Of a stretch of DNA of 64,000 nucleotides, positions 35,539 through 45,196 are shown one piece after another. Position 1 is the stretch's first letter; every line of letters starts with the position of its first letter. The notes beneath the pieces are model-generated. The model had not been told where the DNA came from and did no database searches. It saw nothing but the letters and a program-made list of their open reading frames with translations. A program made the position numbers and the translations under genes. Origin of the DNA: Burkholderiaceae bacterium (GTDB lineage Bacteria > Pseudomonadota > Gammaproteobacteria > Burkholderiales > Burkholderiaceae_E); assembly GCA_016710525.1 (NCBI GenBank), contig JADJVQ010000012.1, positions 62,001-126,000 on the forward strand, in the 5' to 3' direction.

Positions 35539-36510
35539 CTAGTCGTTCAAGTGGCAGGCCGCCACCCGCCCCGGCGCGATCTCGCGCAGCAGCGGCGCCT
35601 CGACCTTGCAGCGCTCCATCGCCTTCGGGCAGCGCGGATGGAAATGGCAGCCCTTGGGTGGGTTGATGGGGTTGGGAACATCACCCTGCAGCACGATGCG
35701 CCTGCGCTTGATCGTGGGGTCGGGAATCGGCACCGCTGAAAGCAGCGCCTCGCTGTAGGGGTGCTTCGGCGTGGTGTAGAGATCCCTGGCCGACGCGATC
35801 TCGACGATGCGCCCCAGGTACATCACCGCCACCCGCTGGCTGATGTGCTCGACCACCGACAGGTCGTGGGCGATGAACAGGTACGTGAGCCCGAATTTTT
35901 CCTGCAGGTCTTCCAGCAGGTTGACCACCTGTGCCTGGATCGACACGTCGAGTGCCGAGACCGGTTCGTCGCAGATGATCAGCTTGGGCGAGACCGCCAG
36001 CGCGCGGGCGATGCCGATGCGCTGGCGCTGGCCGCCGGAGAACTCGTGCGGAAACCGGCGCAGGTGTTCCCCCCGCAGTCCCACCGTCTCGAGCAGGTCG
36101 ACGATCCGGTCACGGTACTCGGAGCCCTTGCCCGCCAGCCCGTGGATGATCAGCGCCTCGCCGATGATCGCTTCCACCGTCAGGCGCGGATTCAGCGAGG
36201 CATACGGGTCCTGGAAGATGATCTGCATGTCGCGGCACAGGGCGCGCATCGAGCGCTTGTCCAGCCGGGTGACGTCGCGGCCCTCGAACCAGACCTCGCC
36301 GGCGGTGGGTTCGATCAGGCGCAGCACGCAGCGCCCGGTGGTGGACTTGCCGCAGCCCGATTCGCCCACCAGGCCCAGGGTTTCGCCGGCCGCCACCTCG
36401 AAGCTCACGCCGTCGACGGCATGCACATGGTCGACCACCCGCGACAGCAGCCCGCCGTGAATGGGGAAGTGCTTGACCAGGTTCTTCACGCGAAGCAGCG
36501 CGGTGGACAC
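35539..36510 (-). CDS. Dipeptide/oligopeptide ABC transporter ATP-binding protein (DppF/OppF-like)
   Basis: A 323-residue ATPase: Walker A GESGCGKST, signature EFSGGQRQRIGIARA, Walker B LIICDEPVSALD. The C-terminal oligo_HPY region (YTTPKHPYSEALLSAVPIPDP) continues to Cys-rich GCHFHPRCPKAMERC. The start is taken as GTG 36510, 11 bases after the DppD-like stop; longer starts would overlap that gene. Last gene of the five-gene peptide importer. Confidence 0.9.
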   Translation of the reverse strand: MSTALLRVKNLVKHFPIHGGLLSRVVDHVHAVDGVSFEVAAGETLGLVGESGCGKSTTGRCVLRLIEPTAGEVWFEGRDVTRLDKRSMRALCRDMQIIFQDPYASLNPRLTVEAIIGEALIIHGLAGKGSEYRDRIVDLLETVGLRGEHLRRFPHEFSGGQRQRIGIARALAVSPKLIICDEPVSALDVSIQAQVVNLLEDLQEKFGLTYLFIAHDLSVVEHISQRVAVMYLGRIVEIASARDLYTTPKHPYSEALLSAVPIPDPTIKRRRIVLQGDVPNPINPPKGCHFHPRCPKAMERCKVEAPLLREIAPGRVAACHLND

Positions 36511-36521
36511 GGTGGAGCCCT

Positions 36522-37493
36522 TCAGAGGATGCAGGCCACTTTGTGGCCGGGGGAGACTTCGCGCAATTCGGGCGTGCTCTGCGTGCATTGCGCCTGCGCA
36601 TGGGGGCAGCGCGGCGCGAAGCGGCAACCCGGCGGGGGCGCCAGCAGGAAGGGCACGCTGCCGGCGATCGTCTCCAGGCGCCTGCGCCCGGTCACCGCGG
36701 AGTCCAGGCGCGGAATCGAGCGGATCAGGCCCTGTGTGTACGGATGGCGGGGCGCCGCGAACAGGTCATTCACCGGGGCTTCTTCGACCACCTTGCCCGC
36801 GTACATCACCACCACCCGCTGGGTCGATTCGGCGACCACGCCCATCGCGTGCGTGATCAGCATCACCGCCATGCCCATCTTCTCCTTGAGCTCGGTGATC
36901 AGGTCCAGTATCTGGGCCTGGATGGTGACGTCGAGCGCGGTGGTGGGTTCGTCGGCAATCAGCAGGCGCGGATTGCACGACAGCGCCATCGCGATCATCA
37001 CCCGCTGGCGCATGCCGCCCGAGAACTGGTGGGGGTAGTCATGCACCCGGCGCTGCGGATTCGGGATGCGCACCAGAGCCAGCATCTCGGTGGCGCGCTC
37101 GATCGCGGCCTTGCGGCCCATTCCCTCGTGCAGACGCACCACCTCGGCGATCTGTTCGCCGACGCTGTACACCGGGTTCAGCGAGGTCATCGGCTCCTGG
37201 AAGATCATCGCGATCTCCTTGGCGCGGATCTTCTGCATCTCGGCGATCGGCAGCGCGACCAGGTCGCGGCCCTGCCAGCGGATCTCGCCGGCGGCGATGC
37301 GCCCGGGCGGCATCGCGATCAGGCGCATGATGGTGAGCGCCGTGACGCTCTTGCCGCAGCCCGATTCGCCGACCACGCCCAGGGTTTCGCCGCCGTCCAC
37401 ACCCATGTCGACACCGTCGACCGCGTGGATCCAGCCGTCCTCGCTGGCGAAGTGGGTCTTGAGCCCCTTGATTTCCAGCAGGCGCCCGGCCAC
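36522..37493 (-). CDS. Dipeptide/oligopeptide ABC transporter ATP-binding protein (DppD/OppD-like)
   Basis: A 323-residue ATPase with Walker A GESGCGKSV, signature QFSGGMRQRVMIAMA, Walker B LLIADEPTTALD and the C-terminal HPYTQGLIRSIPRLD...GCRFAPRCPHAQ region with cysteines. Pairs with the DppF-like ATPase to power the peptide importer. It shares one base with the end of the upstream permease gene. Confidence 0.9.
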   Translation of the reverse strand: MAGRLLEIKGLKTHFASEDGWIHAVDGVDMGVDGGETLGVVGESGCGKSVTALTIMRLIAMPPGRIAAGEIRWQGRDLVALPIAEMQKIRAKEIAMIFQEPMTSLNPVYSVGEQIAEVVRLHEGMGRKAAIERATEMLALVRIPNPQRRVHDYPHQFSGGMRQRVMIAMALSCNPRLLIADEPTTALDVTIQAQILDLITELKEKMGMAVMLITHAMGVVAESTQRVVVMYAGKVVEEAPVNDLFAAPRHPYTQGLIRSIPRLDSAVTGRRRLETIAGSVPFLLAPPPGCRFAPRCPHAQAQCTQSTPELREVSPGHKVACIL

Positions 37494-38434
37494 TACAGCA
37501 CCCTTCGGGGATCGAGCGCGTCGCGCAGGCCGTCACCGATGAAGTTGATCGACAGCACGACCAGGAAGATCGCGGTGCCCGGGAACAGCGCCCAGTGCGG
37601 TGCGAAGTCGAGGTGGTCTTTGGCGTCGAACAGGATGCGGCCCCAGGTCGGCACATCCGGCGGAAACCCCAGACCGAGAAACGACAGCGTGGACTCCGCG
37701 ATGATGGCGGCGGCCACGTCGATGGTGCCCGCGACGATGACCGGGCCCAGCGCGTTGGGCAGGATGTGCCGCAGCACCTGGCGCATCGGCGAGGCGCCCA
37801 GGGCGCGCGCCGCTTCGACGAACTCTTTTTCTCGCAGCGACAGGAACTGCGCGCGCACCAGCCGGGCCACGGGCATCCACCGGAATCCACCGATCAGCGC
37901 CACCACCAGGATGAAGGTGCTCGCCTCGAGGCCGATGACGGCCTTCAGGGAATCCCTGAACAGATAGATGATCAGCAGCAGCAGCGGCAGCTGCGGCAGC
38001 GACAGGAACAGGTCGGTGAGCCACATCAGCACGGTATCGAGCGGGCCGCGAGACATGCCGGCGACGGCGCCGACGATGATGCCCACGACGACAGCGATCA
38101 CCATCGCGGCCAGGCCCACCGCCAGCGAAATGCGCCCCCCATAGAGCATGCGCGCGAGCAGATCCTGGCCCAGGTCGTCGGTGCCCAGCGGATGCTGCCA
38201 GGACGGTCCTTTCAGGCGGGCGGCGAAGTCGATGTCGTTGATGGCGACCGGCCACAGCAGGGGCCCGAACACGACCGCCACCACGATGACCGACAGCACC
38301 ACCGCGCAGACCAGCGCCAGCCGGTGCTGGCGAAATCGGCGCCATGCCTCCGCCGCGGGTGTGCGCCGGCTGGCCGCGGTGACGAAGGGCGCGGGCGCGC
38401 TACTTGTAGGAGATTCGGGGGTCGAGCCAGGCAT
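37493..38434 (-). CDS. Dipeptide/oligopeptide ABC transporter permease (DppC/OppC-like)
   Basis: A 313-residue permease with a cytoplasmic N-terminal extension, the DppC-type GTDDLGQDLLARMLYGGRISL segment and the EAA loop VEAARALGASPMRQVLRH. The proposed start lies inside the end of the DppB-like gene (35-base overlap); no shorter start with a good box was evident. Forms the channel with the DppB-like permease. Confidence 0.88.
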   Translation of the reverse strand: MPGSTPESPTSSAPAPFVTAASRRTPAAEAWRRFRQHRLALVCAVVLSVIVVAVVFGPLLWPVAINDIDFAARLKGPSWQHPLGTDDLGQDLLARMLYGGRISLAVGLAAMVIAVVVGIIVGAVAGMSRGPLDTVLMWLTDLFLSLPQLPLLLLIIYLFRDSLKAVIGLEASTFILVVALIGGFRWMPVARLVRAQFLSLREKEFVEAARALGASPMRQVLRHILPNALGPVIVAGTIDVAAAIIAESTLSFLGLGFPPDVPTWGRILFDAKDHLDFAPHWALFPGTAIFLVVLSINFIGDGLRDALDPRRVL

Positions 38435-39359
38435 ACAGCAGATCGGCGACGAGGTTGAATAGGACGACCAGGCACGAGAGCACGAAGGTGACCGCCATGA
38501 TCACCGGCGTGTCGTTGGCCAGGATGGCGCTGATCAGCAGCGACCCGATGCCGGGCACCCGGAAGATCTGCTCGGTGACGATCGCGCCTCCGAACAGCGC
38601 CGGCATCTGCAGGGCCACCAGGGTGACCACCGGAATGAGCGCGGTGCGCACGACGTGCTTGATGATCACGATCCGTTCGGACAGCCCTTTGGATCGGGCG
38701 GTGGTGACGTAGTCCAGGCGAATGACATCCAGCACCGCGGAGCGCACGTATCGGGTGTAGGAGGCGCCCGCAAACAGCCCCAGCACCGTCACCGGCATGA
38801 TGGTCTGCCTGAAGTGCTCCCAGAAGAATCGCCAGCCGGTGGCGCTGATGTCGGCGCGGTAGACGAACGGCAGCCAGTCGAGCGTGACGCTGAACACCAG
38901 GATGAGCAGGATGCCGGTAAAGAAGGTGGGCAGCGAGAAGCCGACGAAAGCCAGGGTGTTGGCGATCTGATCGAACAGGGAATAGGGCCGGGTGGCGGCA
39001 TAGATGCCCACCGGCAGTGCGATCAGCAGGGCCAGCAGCTGCGAGGAACCGATCACCAGCAGGGTGGCCGGCAGCCGGCCGAGAATCAGTTCGTCGACGT
39101 TGATTCGGCTGGCGAACGAGAAGCCCCAGTCGCCCTGCGCCATCGCCGCCAGCCAGCGCAGGTAGCGGATCGCGACGGGATCATCGAGGCCGAACTTGGC
39201 GCGCAAGTTGGCGCGAACCTCGGGCGGCACATTGGGATTGGTGGCCAGTTCCTCGAACGGATCGCCCGGCGCCAGCGCGAGCACGGTGAACAGCACCACG
39301 CTGATCCCCAGCAGGCTGGGGATCGCGATCAGCAGGCGCCGAAGCAGATAGCGGCTCAA
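38400..39359 (-). CDS. Dipeptide/oligopeptide ABC transporter permease (DppB/OppB-like)
   Basis: A 319-residue permease starting SRYLLRRLLIAIPSLLGIS, the standard DppB opening, with LAPGDPFEEL, a large periplasmic loop and the EAA-type loop TTARSKGLSERIVIIKHV. It begins 13 bases after the binding-protein gene. Confidence 0.9.
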   Translation of the reverse strand: MSRYLLRRLLIAIPSLLGISVVLFTVLALAPGDPFEELATNPNVPPEVRANLRAKFGLDDPVAIRYLRWLAAMAQGDWGFSFASRINVDELILGRLPATLLVIGSSQLLALLIALPVGIYAATRPYSLFDQIANTLAFVGFSLPTFFTGILLILVFSVTLDWLPFVYRADISATGWRFFWEHFRQTIMPVTVLGLFAGASYTRYVRSAVLDVIRLDYVTTARSKGLSERIVIIKHVVRTALIPVVTLVALQMPALFGGAIVTEQIFRVPGIGSLLISAILANDTPVIMAVTFVLSCLVVLFNLVADLLYAWLDPRISYK

Positions 39360-39372
39360 GGGCGTCGATCGA

Positions 39373-41163
39373 TCAGGCTTCGCGGTACCAGTCGCGCAGA
39401 TTCCACATGTCGTTGTCCCAGCCGCTGAGCGACGGGCGCAGCCGGCTGGAGATGGAGGCGACCCGAGGCCGGAAGGCCACCGGGATCACCACCTGGTTGG
39501 CGATCACCATTTCATTCATGCGAACGAACATCGCGGCCCGCTTGACCGGGTCGAGTTCGTTTTCGGACGACCGCCACAGCTTGTCGTATTCGTCGTTGCG
39601 CCAGCGGGTGATGTTGCGGCCCTGCCACTTGTTCTCTTTGGTCGCCGCCTCCCACGAGCAGAACTGACCCATGAAGCGTTCGGGGTCCGGCTGCGTCATC
39701 GTGGTGGTGAACATCTCCAGGTCGCAGTAGAACTTGGTGTAGGTGTCCGGATTGGCGACGTCGGACGAAAAGAACACCGCCGCGGTGATCGACTTCAGTT
39801 CGATGTCGATGCCGGCCTTCTGAGCGGCCTGCTTGATGATCTGCTGGCACTTCTGGCGCGGCGCGTTGATCGAGGTCTGGAACACCAGCTTCATCTTCTT
39901 GCCGTCTTTGGCGCGAATGCCATCGGCGCCCTTCTTCCAGCCCGCGCCCTCGAGCAGCTGAGCGGCCTTGTCGACGTTGAACTCCCACTTGGTGGTCTTG
40001 GAGCGGTAGCGTTCGGGGCTGTTCAGGAAATTGGCGGTGCTCGATCCGGTGCGCCCGTAGATGAATTCCTGGATGGCGCCACGGTCGACCAGCATGTTCA
40101 TCGCCTGGCGCACAGCGGGGTCGGTGAACAGCGGGTGCTTCGTCTTGATGCTCGAGCGCTCGCCGTCGACCTCCTGCCAGGGATCGGTGAAATTGATCGC
40201 GATGTACTCGATGTTGCCGCCCGGGACGATCTGGATGCGGCCCTTGCCGCCGGTCTCCATGCGCTTGAGGATTTCGTCTTCGACCTGCATGTTCCAGGCG
40301 TAGTCGAATTCGCCGGTCTGCAGCACCGCGCGCGCCGCCGACACCGCGTCGCCCCCGCCCTTCATCTCGATGCTGTCGAAGTGCGGGCGATTGGCCACAT
40401 GGTAGTTGCTGTTGATTTCGCCGCGCACCATGTCGCCGGGCTTGAAGTCGACGAACTTGTAGGGTCCGGTGCCCACCGGTTTCAGGTTGGTGGGCGCATC
40501 GCGAGACTTGGCACCCTTGTACGGGCCGAACAGGTGCATCGGCAGGATCATGCCGGCCGTGCCGACGAAGGGGTCGGCCCAGAACGGCGTCGCCTTCGGG
40601 AAGCGGACCCGCACCGTGTGCGAATCGACCTTCTCCACCTTGACGTCCTTGTACGAGCCGATGGTCACCGCGGAGGTGGCGGGGTCGGCCGCATATTCCG
40701 CGGTGAAAACCACATCGTCGGCGCTGAACGGCTTGCCGTCGTGCCACTGCACTTCCTTTTTCAGCTTCCAGGTGACGGTCGTGCCGTCGGCCGACAGGCC
40801 GCCGTTCTGGGTGCTGGGGATTTCGGCGGCCAGCATCGCCACCAGGCTGCCGTCGCCATCCCAGGCCGCCAGCGGCTCGTAGAAGATGCGCGAGCCTTCC
40901 TGGTCCTTGGTGCCGGTGGCGAAGTGCGGATTGAGCAGCGTGGCGCCCTGCCACCACAGCAGCTTGAGCGCGCCGCCGCCGCCGCGCTTGGTGGGCTTGT
41001 AGTCGGACTTGGGCTGCGCCATCGCGATACCCGCATGCGTCAGCATCTGGGTCGCCAGCGGCGCACCGATGCCCAGGGCCATCATCGTGTCTATGAAGTC
41101 GCGGCGCGAGAGCCGCTTTTGTTCGACCTCGGTGATCAGTTGACGCAGGGCCTGTTCGTCCAT
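39373..41163 (-). CDS. Peptide ABC transporter substrate-binding protein (SBP_bac_5) with Tat-type signal
   Basis: A 596-residue family-5 binding protein. The N-terminus has a twin-arginine motif (RLSRRDFIDT) and a hydrophobic stretch, so export is probably by the Tat route. Body signatures include WHDGKPFSADDVVFT, PVGTGPYKFVDFKPGD and FTDPAVRQAMNMLVDR. It captures peptides or similar oligomers for the two permeases. It is the first gene of the operon. The Tat signal is uncommon for this family, which mostly uses Sec. Confidence 0.92.
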   Translation of the reverse strand: MDEQALRQLITEVEQKRLSRRDFIDTMMALGIGAPLATQMLTHAGIAMAQPKSDYKPTKRGGGGALKLLWWQGATLLNPHFATGTKDQEGSRIFYEPLAAWDGDGSLVAMLAAEIPSTQNGGLSADGTTVTWKLKKEVQWHDGKPFSADDVVFTAEYAADPATSAVTIGSYKDVKVEKVDSHTVRVRFPKATPFWADPFVGTAGMILPMHLFGPYKGAKSRDAPTNLKPVGTGPYKFVDFKPGDMVRGEINSNYHVANRPHFDSIEMKGGGDAVSAARAVLQTGEFDYAWNMQVEDEILKRMETGGKGRIQIVPGGNIEYIAINFTDPWQEVDGERSSIKTKHPLFTDPAVRQAMNMLVDRGAIQEFIYGRTGSSTANFLNSPERYRSKTTKWEFNVDKAAQLLEGAGWKKGADGIRAKDGKKMKLVFQTSINAPRQKCQQIIKQAAQKAGIDIELKSITAAVFFSSDVANPDTYTKFYCDLEMFTTTMTQPDPERFMGQFCSWEAATKENKWQGRNITRWRNDEYDKLWRSSENELDPVKRAAMFVRMNEMVIANQVVIPVAFRPRVASISSRLRPSLSGWDNDMWNLRDWYREA

Positions 41164-41233
41164 GGGCAGTTCTCCGGTGACGCAGGCGATACCGGCCTGC
41201 GTCCCGATGCTACCCCGGATGACCCGTCTGCGG

Positions 41234-42790
41234 TCAAGGCCGGATCTTGAAGCTCACCTTGCCGGGCGTGAGCACCGGCGCCGCCAGCCGGGCGAAATCG
41301 CAGAGCAGCGAACGCGTCTTGCGCGGATCGATGATTTCCTCGACCCAGAATTTTTCGGCCGAGCGGAACGGCGAACGCAGCGCGTTCAGCCGGGTCTCGA
41401 TCTCCTGCAGCTTGGCCTTGGGATCGGGCGCGCCGTCGATCTCGGCCCGATAGGCCGCCTCGATGCCGCCTTCCAGCGGCAGCGAGCCCCAGTAGGCCGA
41501 TACCCAGGCATAGCGCATCGACAGCCGGCCACCCGGTTGGTGCGCCACGGCGGCCACCCCAAAGGCATTGCGCACGATGATCGTGCACCACGGCACGGTG
41601 CTCTGGTTGATCGCGGCCATCGCGCGCACGCCGTGCCGGATGGTGGCGGTCTTTTCGGCGTCCAGGCCGATCAGGAAGCCGGGGCAGTCCATCAGGTAGA
41701 CCACCGGCAGGTGGAAGGTGGTCGCCAGGTCGACGAAGCGCACCACCTTCTGGCAGGTCTCGGCGTTCCAGGAGCCGCCGTAGTGGTACGGGTCGCTGGC
41801 CAGCACCAGCACCGGCACGCCCTGCACGCGCGCCAGGCCCGCGATGATCGATCGGCCGAAATTGCGGCCCATCTCGAAGAACGATCCCTTGTCGACCACG
41901 GACTCGACGATCGGGCGCATCTTGTAGATCTGACGGCGGTTGCGCGGAATGACGCTGAGCAGGAATTCGTCGGCGCGCTCGGGGTCGTCATCGCAGGCGG
42001 CGACCGGCGGCAGCTCGTGCACCGAGGGCGGCAGATAGGACAGGAAGCGGCGCACGCACTCGAAGGCTTCTTCTTCGGTGTCGACCGCGGTGTCGATCGC
42101 GCCGCTGCGGGTCTGGATCTCGCTGCCGCCCAGTTCCTCCTTGGTGAGGTTGTGCCCCAGGCGATTGACCACCGGCGGACCGGCGACGAACATCGCCGAG
42201 TTGCGGGTCATCACCGAGTAGTGCGTGGAGGCCAGGCGCGCAGCACCCAGTCCGGCCACCGAGCCAAGCCCCAGGCCGACCACCGGCACCTGCGACAGGT
42301 TGTCGGTCATCAGCAGGTAGGCGCGGGTGCCGCCGATGCCCCCGGGCAGATTCGACGCGCCTTTGGTCTCGATGGTCTTCACCGAACCGCCGCCGCCCGA
42401 GCCTTCGATGATGCGGATGATCGGCAGCCGGTATTCGGCCGCCATTTCTTCGGCCATCAGCGGTTTGGCGCTGATCGAGGCGTCGGCCGAGCCGCCGCGC
42501 ACGGTGAAGTCGTCGCCCACCACCACCACCGGGCGGCCTGCGACCTTGCCGCGCCCGAAGACGCAGTTGGCCGGTGTCATCGTTTCAAATTTGCCGGCGG
42601 CATCGTATTCGCCGATGCCGGAGATCGAGCCCACTTCCTGGAAGCTGGCGTCATCGACCATCTTGCCGATCCGCTCGCGCACCGTGAGCCGGCCGGCGTC
42701 ATGCTGCCGCTTGACCTTGTCGGCGCCGCCCATTTCGTGGGCGAGCGCCTTGCGCCGCTGCAGCTCGTCGAGTTCCGGTTGCCAGCTCAT
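41234..42790 (-). CDS. Acyl-CoA carboxylase carboxyltransferase (beta) subunit
   Basis: A 518-residue carboxyltransferase with the two crotonase-like halves. The first has DDFTVRGGSADASISAK and IEGSGGGGSVKT; the second has NFGRSIIAGLARVQGVPVLVLASDP and DCPGFLIGLDAEKTATIRHG. It transfers CO2 from biotin to an acyl-CoA (propionyl-, methylcrotonyl- or similar). No biotin carboxylase/carrier subunit lies nearby, so its partner must be elsewhere. It stands alone between the peptide importer and the NTF2-like gene. Confidence 0.9.
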   Translation of the reverse strand: MSWQPELDELQRRKALAHEMGGADKVKRQHDAGRLTVRERIGKMVDDASFQEVGSISGIGEYDAAGKFETMTPANCVFGRGKVAGRPVVVVGDDFTVRGGSADASISAKPLMAEEMAAEYRLPIIRIIEGSGGGGSVKTIETKGASNLPGGIGGTRAYLLMTDNLSQVPVVGLGLGSVAGLGAARLASTHYSVMTRNSAMFVAGPPVVNRLGHNLTKEELGGSEIQTRSGAIDTAVDTEEEAFECVRRFLSYLPPSVHELPPVAACDDDPERADEFLLSVIPRNRRQIYKMRPIVESVVDKGSFFEMGRNFGRSIIAGLARVQGVPVLVLASDPYHYGGSWNAETCQKVVRFVDLATTFHLPVVYLMDCPGFLIGLDAEKTATIRHGVRAMAAINQSTVPWCTIIVRNAFGVAAVAHQPGGRLSMRYAWVSAYWGSLPLEGGIEAAYRAEIDGAPDPKAKLQEIETRLNALRSPFRSAEKFWVEEIIDPRKTRSLLCDFARLAAPVLTPGKVSFKIRP

Positions 42791-42919
42791 CCGATGTCTC
42801 CCTGTGTGAAATTGACTTCCCTGGAGGGGGAGTCTGCCACAGCGTGACAGGGGGGCTGTTCCGGGTTTGGATGTTGAAAGTCGGGCCGGGGATGCGTCGT
42901 GCGGGACCCGCTCGCGAGG

Positions 42920-43297
42920 CTACTCCCGAACCTCGAAGGCATACACCTTCTGCACGATCAGCCATTTCCCGTTGGTCTTGAGCAGGCTCAGGTAGTCGTT
43001 GAAGTAGCGCGGCGGGATCTGGCACTTCACCTTCACGAAGGCGGTCGTGGGGCCGGACTGGTCGAGCAGCAGGATGGCGTCGTCGCGGGCCAGGTTGCGG
43101 GACTGGGACGAAGGACGCTCGCGCACCATCTTGAGCCAGGCGTCACGCGGCAGCACGCTGATCTGGCCGTCCTGATCCCAGGTGAGGGCGCTGTTCTCGT
43201 GGAAGACGCTGCCCAGCTTGTCGGCATTGCCTTCGTAGAGACCGTCGAAATAGGTCTGGATGGTCTGTTCGATGGCGCGCTGGTCGGGGGTGCTCAT
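42920..43297 (-). CDS. NTF2-like (SnoaL/lumazine-binding-type) protein
   Basis: A 125-residue alpha+beta barrel protein: RAIEQTIQTYFDGLYEGNADKLGSVFHENSAL, then a beta sheet ending NDYLSLLKTNGKWLIVQKVYAFE. Such proteins bind small ligands or act as isomerases; no catalytic residue set decides here. It probably precedes nothing in an operon, as the acyltransferase gene starts 129 bases away on the same strand. Confidence 0.8.
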   Translation of the reverse strand: MSTPDQRAIEQTIQTYFDGLYEGNADKLGSVFHENSALTWDQDGQISVLPRDAWLKMVRERPSSQSRNLARDDAILLLDQSGPTTAFVKVKCQIPPRYFNDYLSLLKTNGKWLIVQKVYAFEVRE

Positions 43298-43393
43298 GGC
43301 GGGGTCTCCGGAATGGGTTGAGATGCGGGCGGTTCGCCAGCATACCGGTCGGCGCCGGCCGGCGCGGCTTTCAGCACAGGCGAGGGGCGGGGA

Positions 43394-44002
43394 TCATGGT
43401 GCGCGCCGGCGAAGCTCGTCCTCGACGAACTCCATCCGGTCCTTGCCCCAGAAGATTTCGTCGCCGACCACCAGACTGGGCACGCCGAACACCCCGCGCG
43501 CCAGCCCACGGTCGGTGCTGTCGATGAGTGCCTGGCGGATGTCGGCGCTTTCGCTGAGGGCTTCGAACTCAACGGGGTCGACCCCCAGTGCGTTGACGAT
43601 CGGGCGCAGGCCGGCGTAGTCGGCGATCGAGGCGTCGTCGTGTTCCCAGTAGGCGCTGAACACCCGGTCGATGAACGCGCGTTCGAGATCGAAGCGGCGC
43701 ATGGCCAGAGCGCCGCGCAGCACCCGGCTCGACTTGATCGGAAAGACAGTCGGGAATCTGAACGGCAGATCGTACCGGCTTGCCCATCGCGCCAGGTCGC
43801 GCTTGCGGTTGGCGAGCTTGGCGGGCGGCTCCTCGAGCACCACGTAGTTGTTGCGGCGGAAGATCGGGCCGAGGTTGAACGGATGCAGCACCAGCCGCGC
43901 GCCGGTGCGCGCCAGCACCGGGTCGATCAGCTTCAGGGCGAAGTAGGTGTTGGTGCTGCCGATGTCCCAATACAGATCGACCTGGGGGCGTGGCGGGTTC
44001 AT
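43394..44002 (-). CDS. 2-hydroxychromene-2-carboxylate isomerase/DsbA-family oxidoreductase
   Basis: A 202-residue thioredoxin-fold protein of the HCCA isomerase type. It opens QVDLYWDIGSTNTYFALK, with Ser in place of the CxxC motif, and has VFGVPSLVVGDEIFWGKDRMEFV near the end. These glutathione-dependent isomerases act in aromatic compound breakdown. The ATG at 44002 is used; upstream in-frame codons would overlap the rlmN-like promoter. Divergent from that gene. Confidence 0.85.
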   Translation of the reverse strand: MNPPRPQVDLYWDIGSTNTYFALKLIDPVLARTGARLVLHPFNLGPIFRRNNYVVLEEPPAKLANRKRDLARWASRYDLPFRFPTVFPIKSSRVLRGALAMRRFDLERAFIDRVFSAYWEHDDASIADYAGLRPIVNALGVDPVEFEALSESADIRQALIDSTDRGLARGVFGVPSLVVGDEIFWGKDRMEFVEDELRRRAP

Positions 44003-44029
44003 GGTGTCTCCGGTGTCGCGCCGGACGCT

Positions 44030-44059
44030 TTGGGGTGTCCGGGTCCGCGCCACTATAAT
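44030..44059 (+). promoter_or_regulatory. Sigma-70-type promoter of the rlmN-like gene
   Basis: TTGGGG (44030-44035), 18 bases, then a perfect TATAAT (44054-44059). Transcription would start near 44066, so the ATG at 44072 has almost no leader. Confidence 0.55.
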
Positions 44060-44071
44060 CGCTGCCCACCG

Positions 44072-45103
44072 ATGCGCATCGACCAGATCCGAGAACGCCT
44101 GCGCGCCCTGGGCGCGAAACCCGGCCATGAACACTGGGTGCTGCAGCTATGGTCGCAGCGGCTGCCGACCGATCACGGCCGCCACCGGCCCGAGGATTAC
44201 CTGCCCCTGGCGGTGCGCGAGGATCTGCCCGCGCTGCTCGCCGACCTGGATGGCCTGGCCAGGCTGCGCACCGCGCATCCCGGAGAAGACGGCTCCGAGC
44301 GTCTCCTGGTCGGGCTGGCCGACGGCCAGTCGGTCGAAAGTGTCCTGCTGCCGCGCGATGGCCTGTGCGTGTCGACCCAGGTGGGCTGCGCGGTCGGATG
44401 CGTGTTCTGCATGACCGGCCGCGACGGGCTGATCCGCCAGCTCGGCAGCGCCGAGATCGTCGCGCAGGTGGCGCTGGCCCGGACCCGCCGTCCGGTGCGC
44501 AAGGTGGTCTTCATGGGCATGGGCGAGCCGGCCCACAACCTGGACAACGTGCTCGAGGCCATCGAACTGCTGGGCACGGCCGGTGGCATGGGACACAAGA
44601 ACCTGGTGTTCTCGACGGTGGGCGACCGGCGGGTGTTCGAGCGCCTGGGCCAGGGCGTGGTCAAGCCGGCGCTGGCGCTGTCGCTGCACACCACCCGGGC
44701 CGATCTGCGGGCGAGCCTGCTGCCGCGCGCGCCGCGCATCGACCCGGCCGAACTGGTCGAGCTGGGCGACCGGTATTCGCGCCAGACCGGTTACCCCATC
44801 CAGTACCAGTGGACCCTGCTGGAGGGCATCAACGACACCGACGAAGAGCTCGATGCGATCGTGCGCCTGCTCGCCGGCAAGTACGCGGTGATGAACATGA
44901 TTCCGTACAACACGGTGCCGGACCTGCCGTTTCGTCGGCCCGCGCCCGAGCGCGCCGCCGAGATCGCGCGCCTGCTGCATCGGCGCGGGGTGCTGACCAA
45001 GCTGCGCCAGTCGGCGGGCCAGGACATCGATGGCGGCTGCGGGCAGCTGCGCGCGCGCGCCATCGAATCCGGCTCTCGGCGCATCCCGATCGTGGCGGTG
45101 TGA
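44072..45103 (+). CDS. RlmN-family 23S rRNA (adenine-C2)-methyltransferase-like radical SAM protein
   Basis: A 343-residue radical SAM enzyme. C106, C110 and C113 form the CxxxCxxC cluster site in GCAVGCVFCMTG. Also present are VVFMGMGEPAHNLDN, FSTVGD and the C-terminal DIDGGCGQL with the second conserved Cys. It lacks most of the N-terminal domain length of E. coli RlmN (about 384), so it may be the shorter paralogue found in some betaproteobacteria. Substrate tRNA/rRNA is inferred from the family. Confidence 0.85.
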   Translation: MRIDQIRERLRALGAKPGHEHWVLQLWSQRLPTDHGRHRPEDYLPLAVREDLPALLADLDGLARLRTAHPGEDGSERLLVGLADGQSVESVLLPRDGLCVSTQVGCAVGCVFCMTGRDGLIRQLGSAEIVAQVALARTRRPVRKVVFMGMGEPAHNLDNVLEAIELLGTAGGMGHKNLVFSTVGDRRVFERLGQGVVKPALALSLHTTRADLRASLLPRAPRIDPAELVELGDRYSRQTGYPIQYQWTLLEGINDTDEELDAIVRLLAGKYAVMNMIPYNTVPDLPFRRPAPERAAEIARLLHRRGVLTKLRQSAGQDIDGGCGQLRARAIESGSRRIPIVAV

Positions 45104-45196
45104 CGAAACGCGCGGCCCGCCGACCCGATCGGGCCGGGACCGGCCGTCCGATGCGCGCGATCGACGTAACATAGGGGCCCACCCCAGGAGTTCCGC